DNA of 64,000 nt from QHXM01 sp032160705 (lineage in GTDB: Bacteria; Acidobacteriota; Blastocatellia; Pyrinomonadales; Pyrinomonadaceae), in assembly GCA_032160705.1 (NCBI GenBank), contig JAVHVE010000018.1, positions 87,477 through 151,476 on the forward strand. Direction: 5' to 3'. The position numbers and the translations under genes were made by a program. This document shows, one piece after another, positions 55,232-63,793 of this stretch (its first letter is position 1; every line of letters starts with the position of its first letter). The notes under the pieces are model-generated. The model was not told where the DNA came from, ran no database searches, and saw only the letters and a program-made list of their open reading frames with translations.

Positions 55232-55495
55232 ATGGCCAAGCGATTAACCGAACGCCAACGTCTCGCCCTCAAACTCGATTCCTTAAATGATTCCGAAGTT
55301 GTGGAAGTTTTAGACTATATCTCGATCATGGAGACTATGCGCCGCGCGAGCGCTTTGCCGGGAGTGTGGGAGGACGAGTTGATCTCGTTGTTGGCGGACG
55401 CGCGCGAGAATAAGCGGGCGCGTCAAGCTTTTGAATGGGAAGCCGTGCGCCGACGCGCCGAACGCCGCGCGTCCGTCTTGCCTGCCCGCGTTTGA
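55232..55495 (+). CDS. Small helical hypothetical protein
   Basis: An 87-residue charged protein: AKRLTERQRLALKLDSLNDSEVVEVLDYISIMETMRR and an Arg/Ala-rich end (ENKRARQAFEWEAVRRRAERR). It looks wholly alpha-helical, with no membrane part. The start is fixed by AAGGAGCAAAGAG-ATG. It ends 5 nt before the HEAT-repeat gene on the same strand, so they are likely cotranscribed. The N-terminal half recalls DUF2281-like small proteins, but this is weak. Confidence 0.65.
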   Translation: MAKRLTERQRLALKLDSLNDSEVVEVLDYISIMETMRRASALPGVWEDELISLLADARENKRARQAFEWEAVRRRAERRASVLPARV

Positions 55496-55500
55496 GCTTG

Positions 55501-56376
55501 ATGAGAACATTACGACTACAGCCAGCGGCCACTGCTCTTGCACGGTCAGTCACAGGTTTGCAGTGCGCGCTGGCTGTCATCGTACTTTTCGCCTGCTTGC
55601 CTCTCATCGCTTCGGCGCAGCAGGACAAGTCTTCCGCTTCTTCACAACTAACTCCCCTGCAACTCGAAATCGAAAAGCAGCGGCAGCGGCTCAACTCTTC
55701 TGAGACTGAAGAGCGGCGCGATGCCGTGATGCGTTTGGGCTGGATGAAACGCGCGGAAAGCTCACGGGTCGCCGCCATTGGCCTGCGCGACGCTGCGGCA
55801 ATCGTTCGTGCAACGGCTGCGCGCGCCGTCCTGTCGCTTGCGCCGGACGAAGCTGCCGCGCTGTTGATTCCATTGCTCCAGGATCGAGATGAGTTCGTCC
55901 GGCAGGAGACCGCTTACGCGCTCGGCGAAGCGCGCAGTCGGATAGCTAGCCCTGCGCTCATCGCGCTTCTGGAGAAAGAGAAAAAAGATGGCGTGCGTGG
56001 AGCAGTGGCGGTCGCCCTCGGACAGATCGGCGACGAAGCGGCGGTGATAATGCTGGCGCAGTTACTTGGACGGCGAGTTCCCGCCTCCGGCATCCTCAAC
56101 CGTGTGCGGCGCAGCAAAAGGGACGAAAATGAGTTTGTGCGACGTGCTGCCGCTCGCTCGCTCGGGCAGATTCGCAGCCGTGCGGCAGTGCCCGCATTGA
56201 TTGCCGTCGTCACGGATGAGCGCGCTCCTGACGATGTCAGGCGCGAAGCGGCGAACTCGCTCGGTTTGATCGGCGACCCGACAGCCATTCCAGCCTTACG
56301 CGCTCTGCTGACTGCCCGCGATCCCTATCTTTCGCGTATCGCCTCTGAAGCCATTCTTAAAATCGCTCCAGGCTGA
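55501..56376 (+). CDS. Exported HEAT-repeat protein
   Basis: A 291-residue protein with a signal peptide (LAVIVLFACLPLIASAQ, about 20-38) and then five to six HEAT/PBS-lyase-like repeats: AAIVRATAARAVLSLAPDEAA, EFVRQETAYALGEARSRIAS, DGVRGAVAVALGQIGDEAAV, EFVRRAAARSLGQIRSRAAV, DDVRREAANSLGLIGDPTAI. It forms a solenoid for protein binding in the periplasm. The ATG at 55501 is taken; the open frame upstream overlaps the previous gene. A bidirectional terminator follows. Confidence 0.85.
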   Translation: MRTLRLQPAATALARSVTGLQCALAVIVLFACLPLIASAQQDKSSASSQLTPLQLEIEKQRQRLNSSETEERRDAVMRLGWMKRAESSRVAAIGLRDAAAIVRATAARAVLSLAPDEAAALLIPLLQDRDEFVRQETAYALGEARSRIASPALIALLEKEKKDGVRGAVAVALGQIGDEAAVIMLAQLLGRRVPASGILNRVRRSKRDENEFVRRAAARSLGQIRSRAAVPALIAVVTDERAPDDVRREAANSLGLIGDPTAIPALRALLTARDPYLSRIASEAILKIAPG

Positions 56377-56455
56377 GACGCACAGTCAACAACCAGATAG
56401 CGCAAACCTTCAGTTGATCTGGGAACGCGAGACGAAGCGTTTGTGCCATCAGAAA

Positions 56456-56491
56456 AAAGCACCGGGCTTTTTAACTTAAGCCCGGTGCTTT
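56456..56491. terminator. Bidirectional terminator
   Basis: AAAGCACCGGGCTT pairs perfectly with AAGCCCGGTGCTTT over an 8-nt loop, with A-rich left and T-containing right flanks. It lies between the convergent HEAT-repeat gene and the AAA ATPase gene. Confidence 0.88.
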
Positions 56492-56533
56492 CACTATCAG
56501 CTTGATTGTGGCAATGCTGTCTTGCCTTGAAGT

Positions 56534-57748
56534 TTAGCTTTCCGATTTCTCGCCGCGTCCCTGACCCTTGCGCGCAGCCTTGCTGGTTTGCGGAATCGGC
56601 ATCCCGACGCCGCCCGATTTAGTGGCAATGTCTTCCGGTTCATCCTCGGCTTCAGGCAGGTCGTGAATGAGCGCGCCGCCTGAACGCTTCGAGAAAACGA
56701 GCTTGTTCCCGGCATCATTCAAATCTACATTGACCAAATCGCCCAGGCCTACCTGATTTGTCGCCACCAAATTCGACAGCGGGTAAACCAGGAATCGCTC
56801 GATAGCGCGCTTCAAGTGGCGTGCGCCGTACTTGAAATCTATGCCCTCTTTGAGCAGCATATCTTTGGCCGCATCCGAGCACTGGAAGACAAACTTCGTT
56901 CCCGCACTGAGCATGACGCGATCCTGCACGGCCTGCAACTCAAGATCGAGAATCTGCCGCAGGTGATGCTCTTTTAATGAACGGAAGACGACGACCTTAT
57001 CAATTCGGTTCATAAACTCCGGCGAGAATTTGCGCCGGGCAGCTTCCACCGCCGTCCTGTAAATCTTCTGGTCAACTTCCGTGTCCGAAGGGTCTTTCGC
57101 GCCCTTGCCGGGAGCGAAACCGATGCCGCCGGAAATCAACTCACTCATTTCACGCGCGCCGAGGTTCGAGGTCATGATGACCATCGTGCGCGAAAAATCC
57201 ACGCGCCGATTATCGCCGAGCGTCAGCGTCGCCTTATCCAAAATGCCGAGCAGAAGCTGCCACAAGCTGTCGGATGCCTTTTCAATTTCATCAAAAAGGA
57301 TGAGCGACAATTTAGTCTCTTCCGTGTGCATCCGGTCGAGATTCTCCTGCGTCAGCATCGGTGAAGTTTCGCGGTGGCCGAGGTAACCCGGAGGGCTGCC
57401 GATCAGCTTGGCGATTTCATGCGAGTGCTGAAATTCCGCGCAGTCAATCTTGACGACCGCATTGGGATCGCCGAAGAGCACTTCCGCCGCAGCTTCAATC
57501 ACACGGGTTTTACCCGAGCCGGTCGGCCCGAGGAAAAGCATCGTGCCGACGGGACGGTTCGGCGGGTTCATGCCCGCCAGAAAAATCTGGTAAAGACCGC
57601 TCATCCGGCGCACAGCGCGCTCTTGGCCGACGATGCGTGCCGAGAGTTTCTCTTCAAATTCCTGCGCGCGCGGACTCTTTTGATCCGGGTCGAGGAAGAC
57701 CGTTTCCATTGTGTCGTTCTCTTTTTCCATTTCCATTGTTGCTAACAT
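56534..57748 (-). CDS. Stand-alone ClpB/ClpX-like AAA+ ATPase
   Basis: A 404-residue single-ring AAA+ protein of the ClpA/B second-domain type: an ARIVGQERAVRRMS motif, Walker A GPTGSGKTRVIEAA, the pore-loop region GSPPGYLGHRETSP, Walker B LILFDEIEKAS, sensor-1 MTSNLGAREM, the Arg finger in EFMNRIDKVVVF, and sensor-2 KYGARHLKRAIERFLVYPL. It lacks the N-domain, first AAA domain and middle domain of ClpB, and any protease-docking loop is unproven. The Pro/Lys tail is disordered. The start has AGGAGGACGGCC upstream. It probably remodels proteins; partner unknown. Confidence 0.87.
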   Translation of the reverse strand: MLATMEMEKENDTMETVFLDPDQKSPRAQEFEEKLSARIVGQERAVRRMSGLYQIFLAGMNPPNRPVGTMLFLGPTGSGKTRVIEAAAEVLFGDPNAVVKIDCAEFQHSHEIAKLIGSPPGYLGHRETSPMLTQENLDRMHTEETKLSLILFDEIEKASDSLWQLLLGILDKATLTLGDNRRVDFSRTMVIMTSNLGAREMSELISGGIGFAPGKGAKDPSDTEVDQKIYRTAVEAARRKFSPEFMNRIDKVVVFRSLKEHHLRQILDLELQAVQDRVMLSAGTKFVFQCSDAAKDMLLKEGIDFKYGARHLKRAIERFLVYPLSNLVATNQVGLGDLVNVDLNDAGNKLVFSKRSGGALIHDLPEAEDEPEDIATKSGGVGMPIPQTSKAARKGQGRGEKSES

Positions 57749-58201
57749 GGCCGTCCTCCTAATCCATGAGCGGTAACTTGCGATTGGCAGCGCACCTGAT
57801 GAAAAGTCTTGCGGAAAACCGACCGCGAATGGTTCGGTTCCGGCCTTTCATGGCCGCGCCCATTAACGCTCATGCAAAGAACGAACCGCTATCACCTTTG
57901 ATGCATCTGTGTGGCCGCCTGTTTGCTCCTGGCCCATTCCACACGCACCGGACAAATTTAAACCAAACGCTATATATACGACTCCGAGCCGATTGTCACC
58001 ACAAAATATTCTAAAAATCAAAGGGAGAGGAAATAAATAAGCTCTGTTCGGGCTCGCTCTCAGTGACAATTCATGGCAGCGAGAGATTGACAATTAGTGT
58101 CCTGCTACAAGATTTGTCATAAAGGAACAGGAGAGGAAATGCACCGAAACGTCGGCCTCTATCCTCAAATGGTCGCAATCAATGTCGCGGACGGGCAGCA
58201 T
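57749..58201. other. Intergenic region without recognised features
   Basis: About 450 bp upstream of the AAA ATPase and downstream of the inositol-phosphate synthase. Short ORFs are present but without ribosome binding sites or recognisable similarity. It presumably contains the ATPase promoter; I see nothing else. Confidence 0.3.
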
Positions 58202-58242
58202 TAAAAAGTGATAGGGCGCATACAGAAAGTACGCGCCCCATC
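58202..58242 (-). terminator. Terminator of the inositol-phosphate synthase gene
   Basis: On the minus strand GATGGGGCGCGTAC pairs with GTATGCGCCCTATC over a 5-nt loop, followed by ACTTTTTAAT. It starts 31 nt after the stop codon. Confidence 0.82.
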
Positions 58243-58272
58243 GCCTGCCCAGATTTAATAAAAGCCGATTCC

Positions 58273-59592
58273 TCAGTCGTAATACTCCAAACCAAGATGG
58301 GTGATTAAATCCTCGCCGCGCAGGTGGCGCAGCGTGTTCTTGAGCTTCATCAGTTGAATGAAAACATCGTGCTCCGGGTAAAGCCCAGGCGCGGTCTGCG
58401 GAGACTTGAAATAGAAGGAGAGCCATTCCTGCACGCCTTTCATCCCGGTGCGCTGTGCCAGGTCTAGAAAGAGCGCGAGGTCAAGCACGATGGGCGCGGC
58501 CAGGATGGAATCGCGGCAGAGGAAATCTATCTTGATCTGCATCGGGTAGCCGAGCCAGCCGAAGATGTCTATGTTGTCCCAGCCTTCTTTGTTGTCGCCG
58601 CGCGGCGGATAGTAGTTGATGCGGACGACATGAGAAAAGTCCTTGTAAAGCTTCGGGTAGACTTCAGGCTGAAGGATGTATTCGAGGACAGAGAGCTTGG
58701 ATTCTTCTTTCGTCTTAAACGACTCAGGGTCGTCCAGAACTTCTCCGTCGCGGTTGCCCAGAATGTTGGTCGAGTACCAGCCATGCAAGCCCAACATGCG
58801 CGACTTCAAGCCCGGCGCGATGATCGTCTTCATCAAGGTCTGCCCGGTCTTAAAATCCTTACCGCAAATCGGCACATCGTTTTGATTGGCAAGCTCCAGG
58901 AGTGCCGGAATATCCACTGAGAGGTTCGGCGCGCCGTTGGCGAAGGGCACGCCAGATTTGAGCGCAGCATAGGCATAGACCATCGAAGGCGCGATAGCTT
59001 TATGATTGTCGCGCATCGCCTGCTCGAAAGATTTGATGGTTTTATGAACGGCGTGCGGCTTGAGAAAGATTTCCGTTGAAGCAGCCCAGACCATCACCAG
59101 CCGCGCGCATTTGTTCCTGCGCTTAAACTCCGCGATGTCTTCCATCAACTGCTCGGCCATCTTCATCTTGTTCGCGCCCTCTTTGACGTTAGTTCCGTTC
59201 AGGCGCTTAACGTAATACTGGTCGAAGACGGCGCGCATCGGCTTGATCTTCTGCAAGGGAGTTTTAATCTGAGACAGCAATTCCTTTTCGAGTACACCAG
59301 CGTGCATGGCCGCTTCATACGCGGAATCTGTAAAAATGTCCCACGCGCCAAAGACCAGATCATTGAGGCTGGCAAGCGGAATGAAATCCTTAACCAGCGG
59401 CACGCGGTTCTCGGTGCGCTTGCCCAGGCGAATCGCGCCCATCTGGGTGAGACTTCCGACCGGATCGGCGAGTCCCTTTTTGATCGCTTCCACGCCCGCG
59501 ATGAAAGTCGTGCTGACAGCGCCAAGACCGACGAGCAGCACGCCCAGCTTGCCTTTTGCCGGAGCTATCTCCGACCCTTTTTTAATCGCCAT
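58273..59592 (-). CDS. ino1: Inositol-3-phosphate synthase
   Basis: A 439-residue NAD-dependent cyclase converting glucose-6-phosphate to 1D-myo-inositol 3-phosphate. It has the Rossmann start GVLLVGLGAVSTTFIAGVEAI, SVDIPALLELANQNDVPICGKDFKTGQTLMKTIIAPGLKSRML, WYSTNILGNRDGEVLDDPESFKTKEESK and LCRDSILAAPIVLDLALF, all hallmarks of the family. The product could feed inositol lipids or compatible solutes. The gene is monocistronic with its own terminator. Confidence 0.95.
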   Translation of the reverse strand: MAIKKGSEIAPAKGKLGVLLVGLGAVSTTFIAGVEAIKKGLADPVGSLTQMGAIRLGKRTENRVPLVKDFIPLASLNDLVFGAWDIFTDSAYEAAMHAGVLEKELLSQIKTPLQKIKPMRAVFDQYYVKRLNGTNVKEGANKMKMAEQLMEDIAEFKRRNKCARLVMVWAASTEIFLKPHAVHKTIKSFEQAMRDNHKAIAPSMVYAYAALKSGVPFANGAPNLSVDIPALLELANQNDVPICGKDFKTGQTLMKTIIAPGLKSRMLGLHGWYSTNILGNRDGEVLDDPESFKTKEESKLSVLEYILQPEVYPKLYKDFSHVVRINYYPPRGDNKEGWDNIDIFGWLGYPMQIKIDFLCRDSILAAPIVLDLALFLDLAQRTGMKGVQEWLSFYFKSPQTAPGLYPEHDVFIQLMKLKNTLRHLRGEDLITHLGLEYYD

Positions 59593-59854
59593 GAATAGAA
59601 TCCTCCATTGATTTACAAAGGAGATGATACAGGTGCAGTGGGGCGGGCGTCTCAGCTAATCTTGCTGAATATCATCGCTGGCTTGCGCTTTGAGGTATGA
59701 CTTTCAAAAAGGAGGTTCAAGCTCGGGGATATATCAGGCGCAGATAAACGAATTGCTGTGCAAGGTGTTGTGTCATAACATCTGATGTCTTATTCAGAGC
59801 ATGTTTGAGTTGAAATTGAAACCGAAGTTTTATCAAGCGGTATAAGGAGGCGAT

Positions 59855-60343
59855 ATGAGCCAAAATGAAGTGAAGACTATTAAGAAAACGTACCCGTCTG
59901 TTGACCTTGCCTACTCGTTCGCGGTGGCATCCTATGAGGTCGCACAAAAGCGCATTGATGCCGTAGACAGTCGCCTCCAAACCCTTCTTGCTTTAGGAGC
60001 GACTGTCAGTCTACCCATTCCGGTCTTAGCTAACGCTAAAGCTTTGAGCTTTAACTCGACCTGGTTTATTGCCGCCGCCTGTGCATTTGCTTTTGCAATG
60101 ATTGCCGGAACTGTGGCGCGTTTGAGGGGACGCATCATCCTGCTCCATCCAAGCCAGCTTTATCAAAGCTGGCTTCATTTCTCAGAATGGGAGTTCAAAA
60201 AGAATATGGTTTATTTCGCCGGACAGCACTTTGAGGCCAACCGCTCGCTTGCAGAAATCAGAGGGCGGCTGACTACTCTGACGGCATCTCTCTTTCTGGT
60301 GGAGGGGGTATGTCTAGCCATGTGGGCGGTGGTTCACCACTGA
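59855..60343 (+). CDS. Two-helix membrane protein, unknown function
   Basis: A 162-residue protein. The first ~50 residues form a helix ending in EVAQKRIDAVDSRLQTLLALGATVSLPIP, followed by two hydrophobic segments (about 44-60 and 70-92; TWFIAAACAFAFAMIAGTVARL) and a soluble region with a last hydrophobic stretch. The helix-plus-2TM design recalls 2TM effectors of nucleotide-signalling defence systems, but no cyclase or other partner gene is nearby, so this is only a resemblance. The start follows ATAAGGAGGCGAT. Confidence 0.65.
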   Translation: MSQNEVKTIKKTYPSVDLAYSFAVASYEVAQKRIDAVDSRLQTLLALGATVSLPIPVLANAKALSFNSTWFIAAACAFAFAMIAGTVARLRGRIILLHPSQLYQSWLHFSEWEFKKNMVYFAGQHFEANRSLAEIRGRLTTLTASLFLVEGVCLAMWAVVHH

Positions 60344-60486
60344 ACGGCGTCCCCGGATCAATATTTGACGGTGGCGGTGGTGGCGGTGGCGGCGGCTCAG
60401 ACTTTTCGTTTTCGCTCATGGCTGCTCACTATATTACAAGACGGGTTGAAATCAATGTTGAATTTTGGGCAGAGGGGCATTTTTAG
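60310..60486 (+). CDS. Overlapping Gly-rich small ORF (58 aa)
   Basis: An ATG at 60310, with GGAGGGGG directly upstream, opens a 58-codon frame that overlaps the end of the 2TM gene by 34 nt and runs to a TAG at 60484-60486. The product has a run of nine Gly after PGSIFD and then SDFSFSLMAAHYITRRVEI. The overlap and Shine-Dalgarno-like tract suggest coupling, but such a short Gly-coded frame could be chance. Confidence 0.4.
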   Translation: MSSHVGGGSPLNGVPGSIFDGGGGGGGGGSDFSFSLMAAHYITRRVEINVEFWAEGHF

Positions 60487-60519
60487 GCAAAGCCCCTCAA
60501 ATGCGTAGATAATATCCAC

Positions 60520-60757
60520 GTCGTCAAAGCTCTCATCCCCGGTGCAAAAGTCTCTGTCCCACATGCAAAAGTTGTCATTCCCACCGCATAAACTTCCATC
60601 CTCACTGTCAAAGTCTCCATTCCAAGTGTGAAAACAGGCTTCCCCGCAGTGAAAGTCTCCATCCGGGGCGTGAAAGTAGGCATTCCGATTACAAAAGTTG
60701 TCATTCCGGGAGTGAAAGTCTCCATTCCCGGTGTGAAAGTTGGCATCCGTGCGAATT
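60520..60757. repeat. 21-nt-period array C
   Basis: Eleven units with an exact 21-nt step, consensus close to GTGAAAGTCTCCATTCCCGG. The AAAG anchors are near 60526, 60547, 60568, 60589, 60610, 60631, 60652, 60673, 60694, 60715 and 60736. On the minus strand one frame (to 60483) reads heptapeptides such as METFTPG-METFTPG-MTTFVIG. Because 21 nt equals seven codons, this would arise from any such array, so coding is unproven. Confidence 0.85.
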
Positions 60758-60865
60758 CAGTACATTTTCTTCTTGAAGAAATGTGCTTTCTCTTACGGGA
60801 TATTTGAAAGGTTGCTGGCTCTTGTCTCGGAGGGATAAGTGACAATAGCCCGGCGATTATGATCT

Positions 60866-61102
60866 TTGACAATTCAGTTCGGTCATCAGCCAGCTTTGAC
60901 CCTGAAAGGGTCACAGACAATAGCCGGGGGCAAGCAAGCGTAGCTTGCGCCGCCCCCGGAACAGATGGCGAAAAGATTTCGACCCTGAAGGGGTCGCACA
61001 TTCAACCTTGAGGTGCGACCCCTTCAGGGTCGGGAATCTTTTTCGCCTGTGATTCCGGGGGCGATGCCCCCGGCTATTGTGTTTATCCCCTTCGGGGATA
61101 GG
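60866..61102. mobile_element. MITE-like nested palindrome, copy 2
   Basis: Shares with the copy at 39546-39810 the left end TTTGACAATTCAGTTCGGTC, GACCCTGAAAGGGTC, the GCCGGGGGC/GCCCCCGG hairpins, GACCCTGAAGGGGTCGCAC with its inverted copy, and ATCCCCTTCGGGGAT. The right terminal repeat is missing, so this copy looks truncated. It is adjacent to a terminator-like hairpin at 61114-61143. Confidence 0.78.
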
Positions 61103-61113
61103 AATAAAGCTAA

Positions 61114-61143
61114 GGCCGCCATACGTGGGAGGTATGGCGGCCT
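61114..61143 (+). terminator. Terminator-like hairpin
   Basis: GGCCGCCATAC pairs with GTATGGCGGCC over a 7-nt loop and is followed by TTTGG. The T-run is short. It is next to the truncated MITE copy, so it may be part of a repeat rather than a transcription end. Confidence 0.5.
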
Positions 61144-61448
61144 TTGGCGCACAGCCCGCCCCACCCCAGAACGGACGTGCGCGCTGAGAGCGCGTCCACC
61201 CTCGCCGCGCCCCCTTCCAATTTCTGTCTATCGGTTTCGTGAGGTCATGGTATTCTGGCCACGCGATCTTTTAACTATTGGCAACGGCTAATGCGAATGT
61301 CTCAAGCCTCAACCTCAAAGTGAGTGATGAGCGTCGCCGTTGAGAAGAAAAGGATTCTCACGGCGGACAACTTGAGCGGGCGCATTGTATTGGAATCTTC
61401 CAATAGAAGCAAGTGTCTTGTGCTGTCCCTGTTAGGAGGCAACTTCTA
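61144..61448. other. Intergenic region upstream of the XRE regulator
   Basis: No gene is recognised. It includes GTATTGGAATCTTCCAATAG, a dyad TTGGAA-TC-TTCCAA (about 61389-61402) about 45 bp before the regulator start, which could be an operator for the XRE protein. A ribosome binding site (AGGAGG) ends the region. Confidence 0.4.
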
Positions 61449-61721
61449 ATGGGGAGGGGAGCGCGAGAGAAGCCGGAACGTCTTGCCGAAAAGCTCTTGC
61501 AGATTCGGACAGGTTTAGGTTTATCTCAGAGCGAAATGCTCAGGCGTCTAGGGGCTGAAACGAGGATGGACTATTACAGGATTTCCGAGTTTGAATCAGG
61601 CAAAGGTGAGCCGTCGTTGATAGTCCTGCTGGCGTATGCGAGAGCGGCGAATGTGAGCATGGAAGACCTTGTTGACGATGAAATTGATCTGCCCTCTAAG
61701 TTACCCGCCCGCCGGAAGTGA
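61449..61721 (+). CDS. XRE-family helix-turn-helix regulator
   Basis: A 90-residue HTH protein: LAEKLLQIRTGLGLSQSEMLRRLG then YYRISEFESGKGEPSLIVLLAYARAANVSMEDLVDDEIDLP, a standard XRE/Cro-like domain that binds DNA as a dimer. The ATG at 61449 has AGGAGGCAAC upstream. Its stop codon overlaps the GTG start of the next gene (GTGA), so the pair form one translationally coupled unit. Confidence 0.86.
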   Translation: MGRGAREKPERLAEKLLQIRTGLGLSQSEMLRRLGAETRMDYYRISEFESGKGEPSLIVLLAYARAANVSMEDLVDDEIDLPSKLPARRK

Positions 61722-62236
61722 CCTTTGATGAGACCTTGACACGCCAGAGCACCAGGAGCAAAGCAGTGGCGCGTGATGAGCTTGAGCGCGCCCTCAATGC
61801 CATCAGCCGCACGGCACGCTCTATCTCTAACAGTGTGCCCGGTCTTGAACAAAAGTTTCGCTTCTCGCGCGACCTCAAAGATCAAGACCTGCTGACCACC
61901 GCACGCATGTTCGCAACGGACGCGCTCCCCATCAAGGCGGAGTTCATAAAACGCGGCCTCCCCGCAAACTTTCTTGACGACCTCGACAACGACATCACGG
62001 AGTTTGAGGAATCACTGACGCGGAGAACGCAGGGCACGGACAAGCACGTCAACGCCACCGCCACGATTGATAACCTGATAGAGCGTGGCATGAAGACCGT
62101 GCGAGAGCTTGACCCAATCGCGCGAAATATTTTTGACGAGAATCCGGGCAAGCTGGCCGCGTGGCTGAGCGCCTCGCGCGTCGAACGCGCTCCGCGCCGC
62201 GCCACACAACCACCACCACCACCGCCAACGTCATAA
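61718..62236 (+). CDS. Helical hypothetical protein coupled to the XRE regulator
   Basis: A 172-residue soluble, mainly helical protein starting with GTG inside the stop codon of the XRE gene. Segments such as DELERALNAISRTARSISNSVPGLEQKFRF, DLLTTARMFATDALPIKAEFIKRGLPANFLDDLDNDI and NATATIDNLIERGMKTVRELDPI suggest a bundle, followed by a Pro-rich tail with six consecutive prolines. I recognise no named family. The coupling suggests that the two act together or that XRE regulates it. Confidence 0.65.
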   Translation: MTFDETLTRQSTRSKAVARDELERALNAISRTARSISNSVPGLEQKFRFSRDLKDQDLLTTARMFATDALPIKAEFIKRGLPANFLDDLDNDITEFEESLTRRTQGTDKHVNATATIDNLIERGMKTVRELDPIARNIFDENPGKLAAWLSASRVERAPRRATQPPPPPPTS

Positions 62237-62245
62237 GGAGGCAGA

Positions 62246-62338
62246 AGTAAAAGGAAGGTAACAGTAAAAAGGAAGGCCGCAGAACCACTCCTATTTTATT
62301 ATGGTTTCAGCCTTCCTTTTTACTGTTACCTTTTCCTG
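62246..62338. repeat. Heptad-repeat hairpin H10
   Basis: The left arm (62246-62287) with GTAACAG/TAAAAAG/GAAGGCC words pairs with the right arm (62300-62338, CCTTCCTTTTTACTGTTACC). The tip GGCCGCAGAACCAC / ATGGTTTCAGCC belongs to the shared core. It starts 10 nt after the stop codon of the 172-residue protein. Confidence 0.88.
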
Positions 62339-62449
62339 ACACGAATATAGTTAACTCACTTGATGGGAGTCTTTACTGGCGGCTATTAGCACGTCTACTA
62401 TGTGTTGGGTCTATTATTCACCAGCGCAACCACAACGGAGGAACACGAA

Positions 62450-62836
62450 ATGCGAATAGCCAGGAACGACATCCCGACTAGAATCAATGCGCCGGGTGCA
62501 GTAGCTCGACAAAAGACGGATTTTGGCGATGCCTCTGGTTACGGCAAGATCAGCGGCGAGTACTTTTCCCTCGGCGCTGGGGTGGATATCGCGCCGCTGC
62601 TCAAGGGGCTGGAGGGTGACCTGTGCCAGGCTCCGCACTGGGGCTACCTGTTGCAGGGCGAACTCACCACCACCTACGCTGACGGCACACATGAAGTAAT
62701 CAATAGCGGTGACCTGTTCTACTGGCCACCCGGACACACGGTCAAAGTCGGCGAAGATGCCGAGGTCATCCTGTTCAGTCCCCAGGACGAGCATAATAAA
62801 GTCATAGACCACATGCTTCGCAAGATGAGCGGCTAA
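62450..62836 (+). CDS. Cupin-domain protein
   Basis: A 128-residue small beta-barrel: GDLCQAPHWGYLLQGELTTTYADGTHEVINSGDLFYWPPGHTVKVGEDAEVILFSP, with cupin motif 1 partly kept (HWGYLLQGELTTTY) and motif 2 GDLFYWPPGHT. This suggests a metal or ligand-binding cupin without a defined substrate. The ATG at 62450 follows ACGGAGGAACACGAA. It may end at a cassette-like boundary (see findings). Confidence 0.8.
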   Translation: MRIARNDIPTRINAPGAVARQKTDFGDASGYGKISGEYFSLGAGVDIAPLLKGLEGDLCQAPHWGYLLQGELTTTYADGTHEVINSGDLFYWPPGHTVKVGEDAEVILFSPQDEHNKVIDHMLRKMSG

Positions 62837-63001
62837 CCTTGAAGGCGACGGCAACAGACCTGACAATTCATTCAACCGGACTCGTTGAAAGCTTCATTTC
62901 ATCATCTTTTTCTTTGATAGTTGGATGGCTCTTGCTCGCCGGTTGATTCGGGCGTTAGATCGCTTCAATGTAAAGTGCGGGTGGGGTAAGGGGAGACTGA
63001 T

Positions 63002-63793
63002 GTGAAGATCGTTGGAACCGTCGAAAGTTTATGGCGCTACCCGGTGAAAAGTATGGGCGGCGAGATGCTGACCGAATCGTTCATGGGATTCTCCGGCTTT
63101 TACGGCGACCGCTGCTATGCCTTCAAGAATTCAGGCGCGCGAAAAGGTTTTCCTTATCTGAACGCTAATGTACAGCAACAAATGCTGCTCTATCGTCCAA
63201 AGTTCCGTTATCCAGAGAGGGCAGTGAAACCGCCGAATTTGATCGAAGCGATGAGTATCGCGCCAGGGGTCACGCCGGCGAATGCTGAACCGGAGGACAT
63301 GATGTTAGATGTCGTGACGCCTTCAGGCACGGTTGTCGCTATCGACAATCCGGCATTGATAGAGATGCTAGGCTATGGACTGCGCGGTGAAAATCATCTC
63401 ACGCTCGTGCGTTCAGACCGCGCGCTAACCGATTGTCGCCCGGTGTCGCTGATTAGTCTGCAAACCGTCAGGCAGATCGAAGAGGAACTGGGCAGACCGG
63501 TTGATAAAAGGCGCTTCCGGTCTAACATCTATCTCAACCTCACATCGGAACAAGGCTTTTCTGAGGATGAATTGGTCGGTCGCAAACTGCGCCTCGGGTC
63601 GAAGGCAGTCGTTGCGGTCTTAGAGCGTGACCCGCGTTGTAAGATGATTTCACTCGACCCGGATACCGGTGAACACAACCCGGAAGTCTTCCGCAAAGTT
63701 GCTCAAGCACACGAAGCCTTGGCGGGCGTTTATTGCGCCGTTTTAGTTGAAGGGGTTTTATCGGCAGGTGATCCGGTCGAGGTAGTTGATTAA
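63002..63793 (+). CDS. MOSC-domain protein
   Basis: A 263-residue protein of the MOSC (molybdenum cofactor sulfurase C-terminal) family. The N-terminal beta-barrel motif VESLWRYPVKSMGGEML, FYGDRCYAF, the middle SLISLQTVRQIEEELGRPVDKRRFRSNIYL and the Cys in LERDPRCKMISLDPDTGEHNPEVFRKV fit MOSC proteins that handle sulfur or bind Moco. The exact reaction is unknown. The start is a GTG preceded by AAGGGGAGACT. Confidence 0.87.
   Translation: MKIVGTVESLWRYPVKSMGGEMLTESFMGFSGFYGDRCYAFKNSGARKGFPYLNANVQQQMLLYRPKFRYPERAVKPPNLIEAMSIAPGVTPANAEPEDMMLDVVTPSGTVVAIDNPALIEMLGYGLRGENHLTLVRSDRALTDCRPVSLISLQTVRQIEEELGRPVDKRRFRSNIYLNLTSEQGFSEDELVGRKLRLGSKAVVAVLERDPRCKMISLDPDTGEHNPEVFRKVAQAHEALAGVYCAVLVEGVLSAGDPVEVVD

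Noticed and set aside
60483..61001. Minus-strand ORF of 172 residues with METFTPG repeats
   Set aside because: The N-terminal third is non-repetitive and spans the 5' part of the MITE, there is no ribosome binding site, and a 21-nt array keeps frames open by itself. Kept only as a finding, not as a gene.
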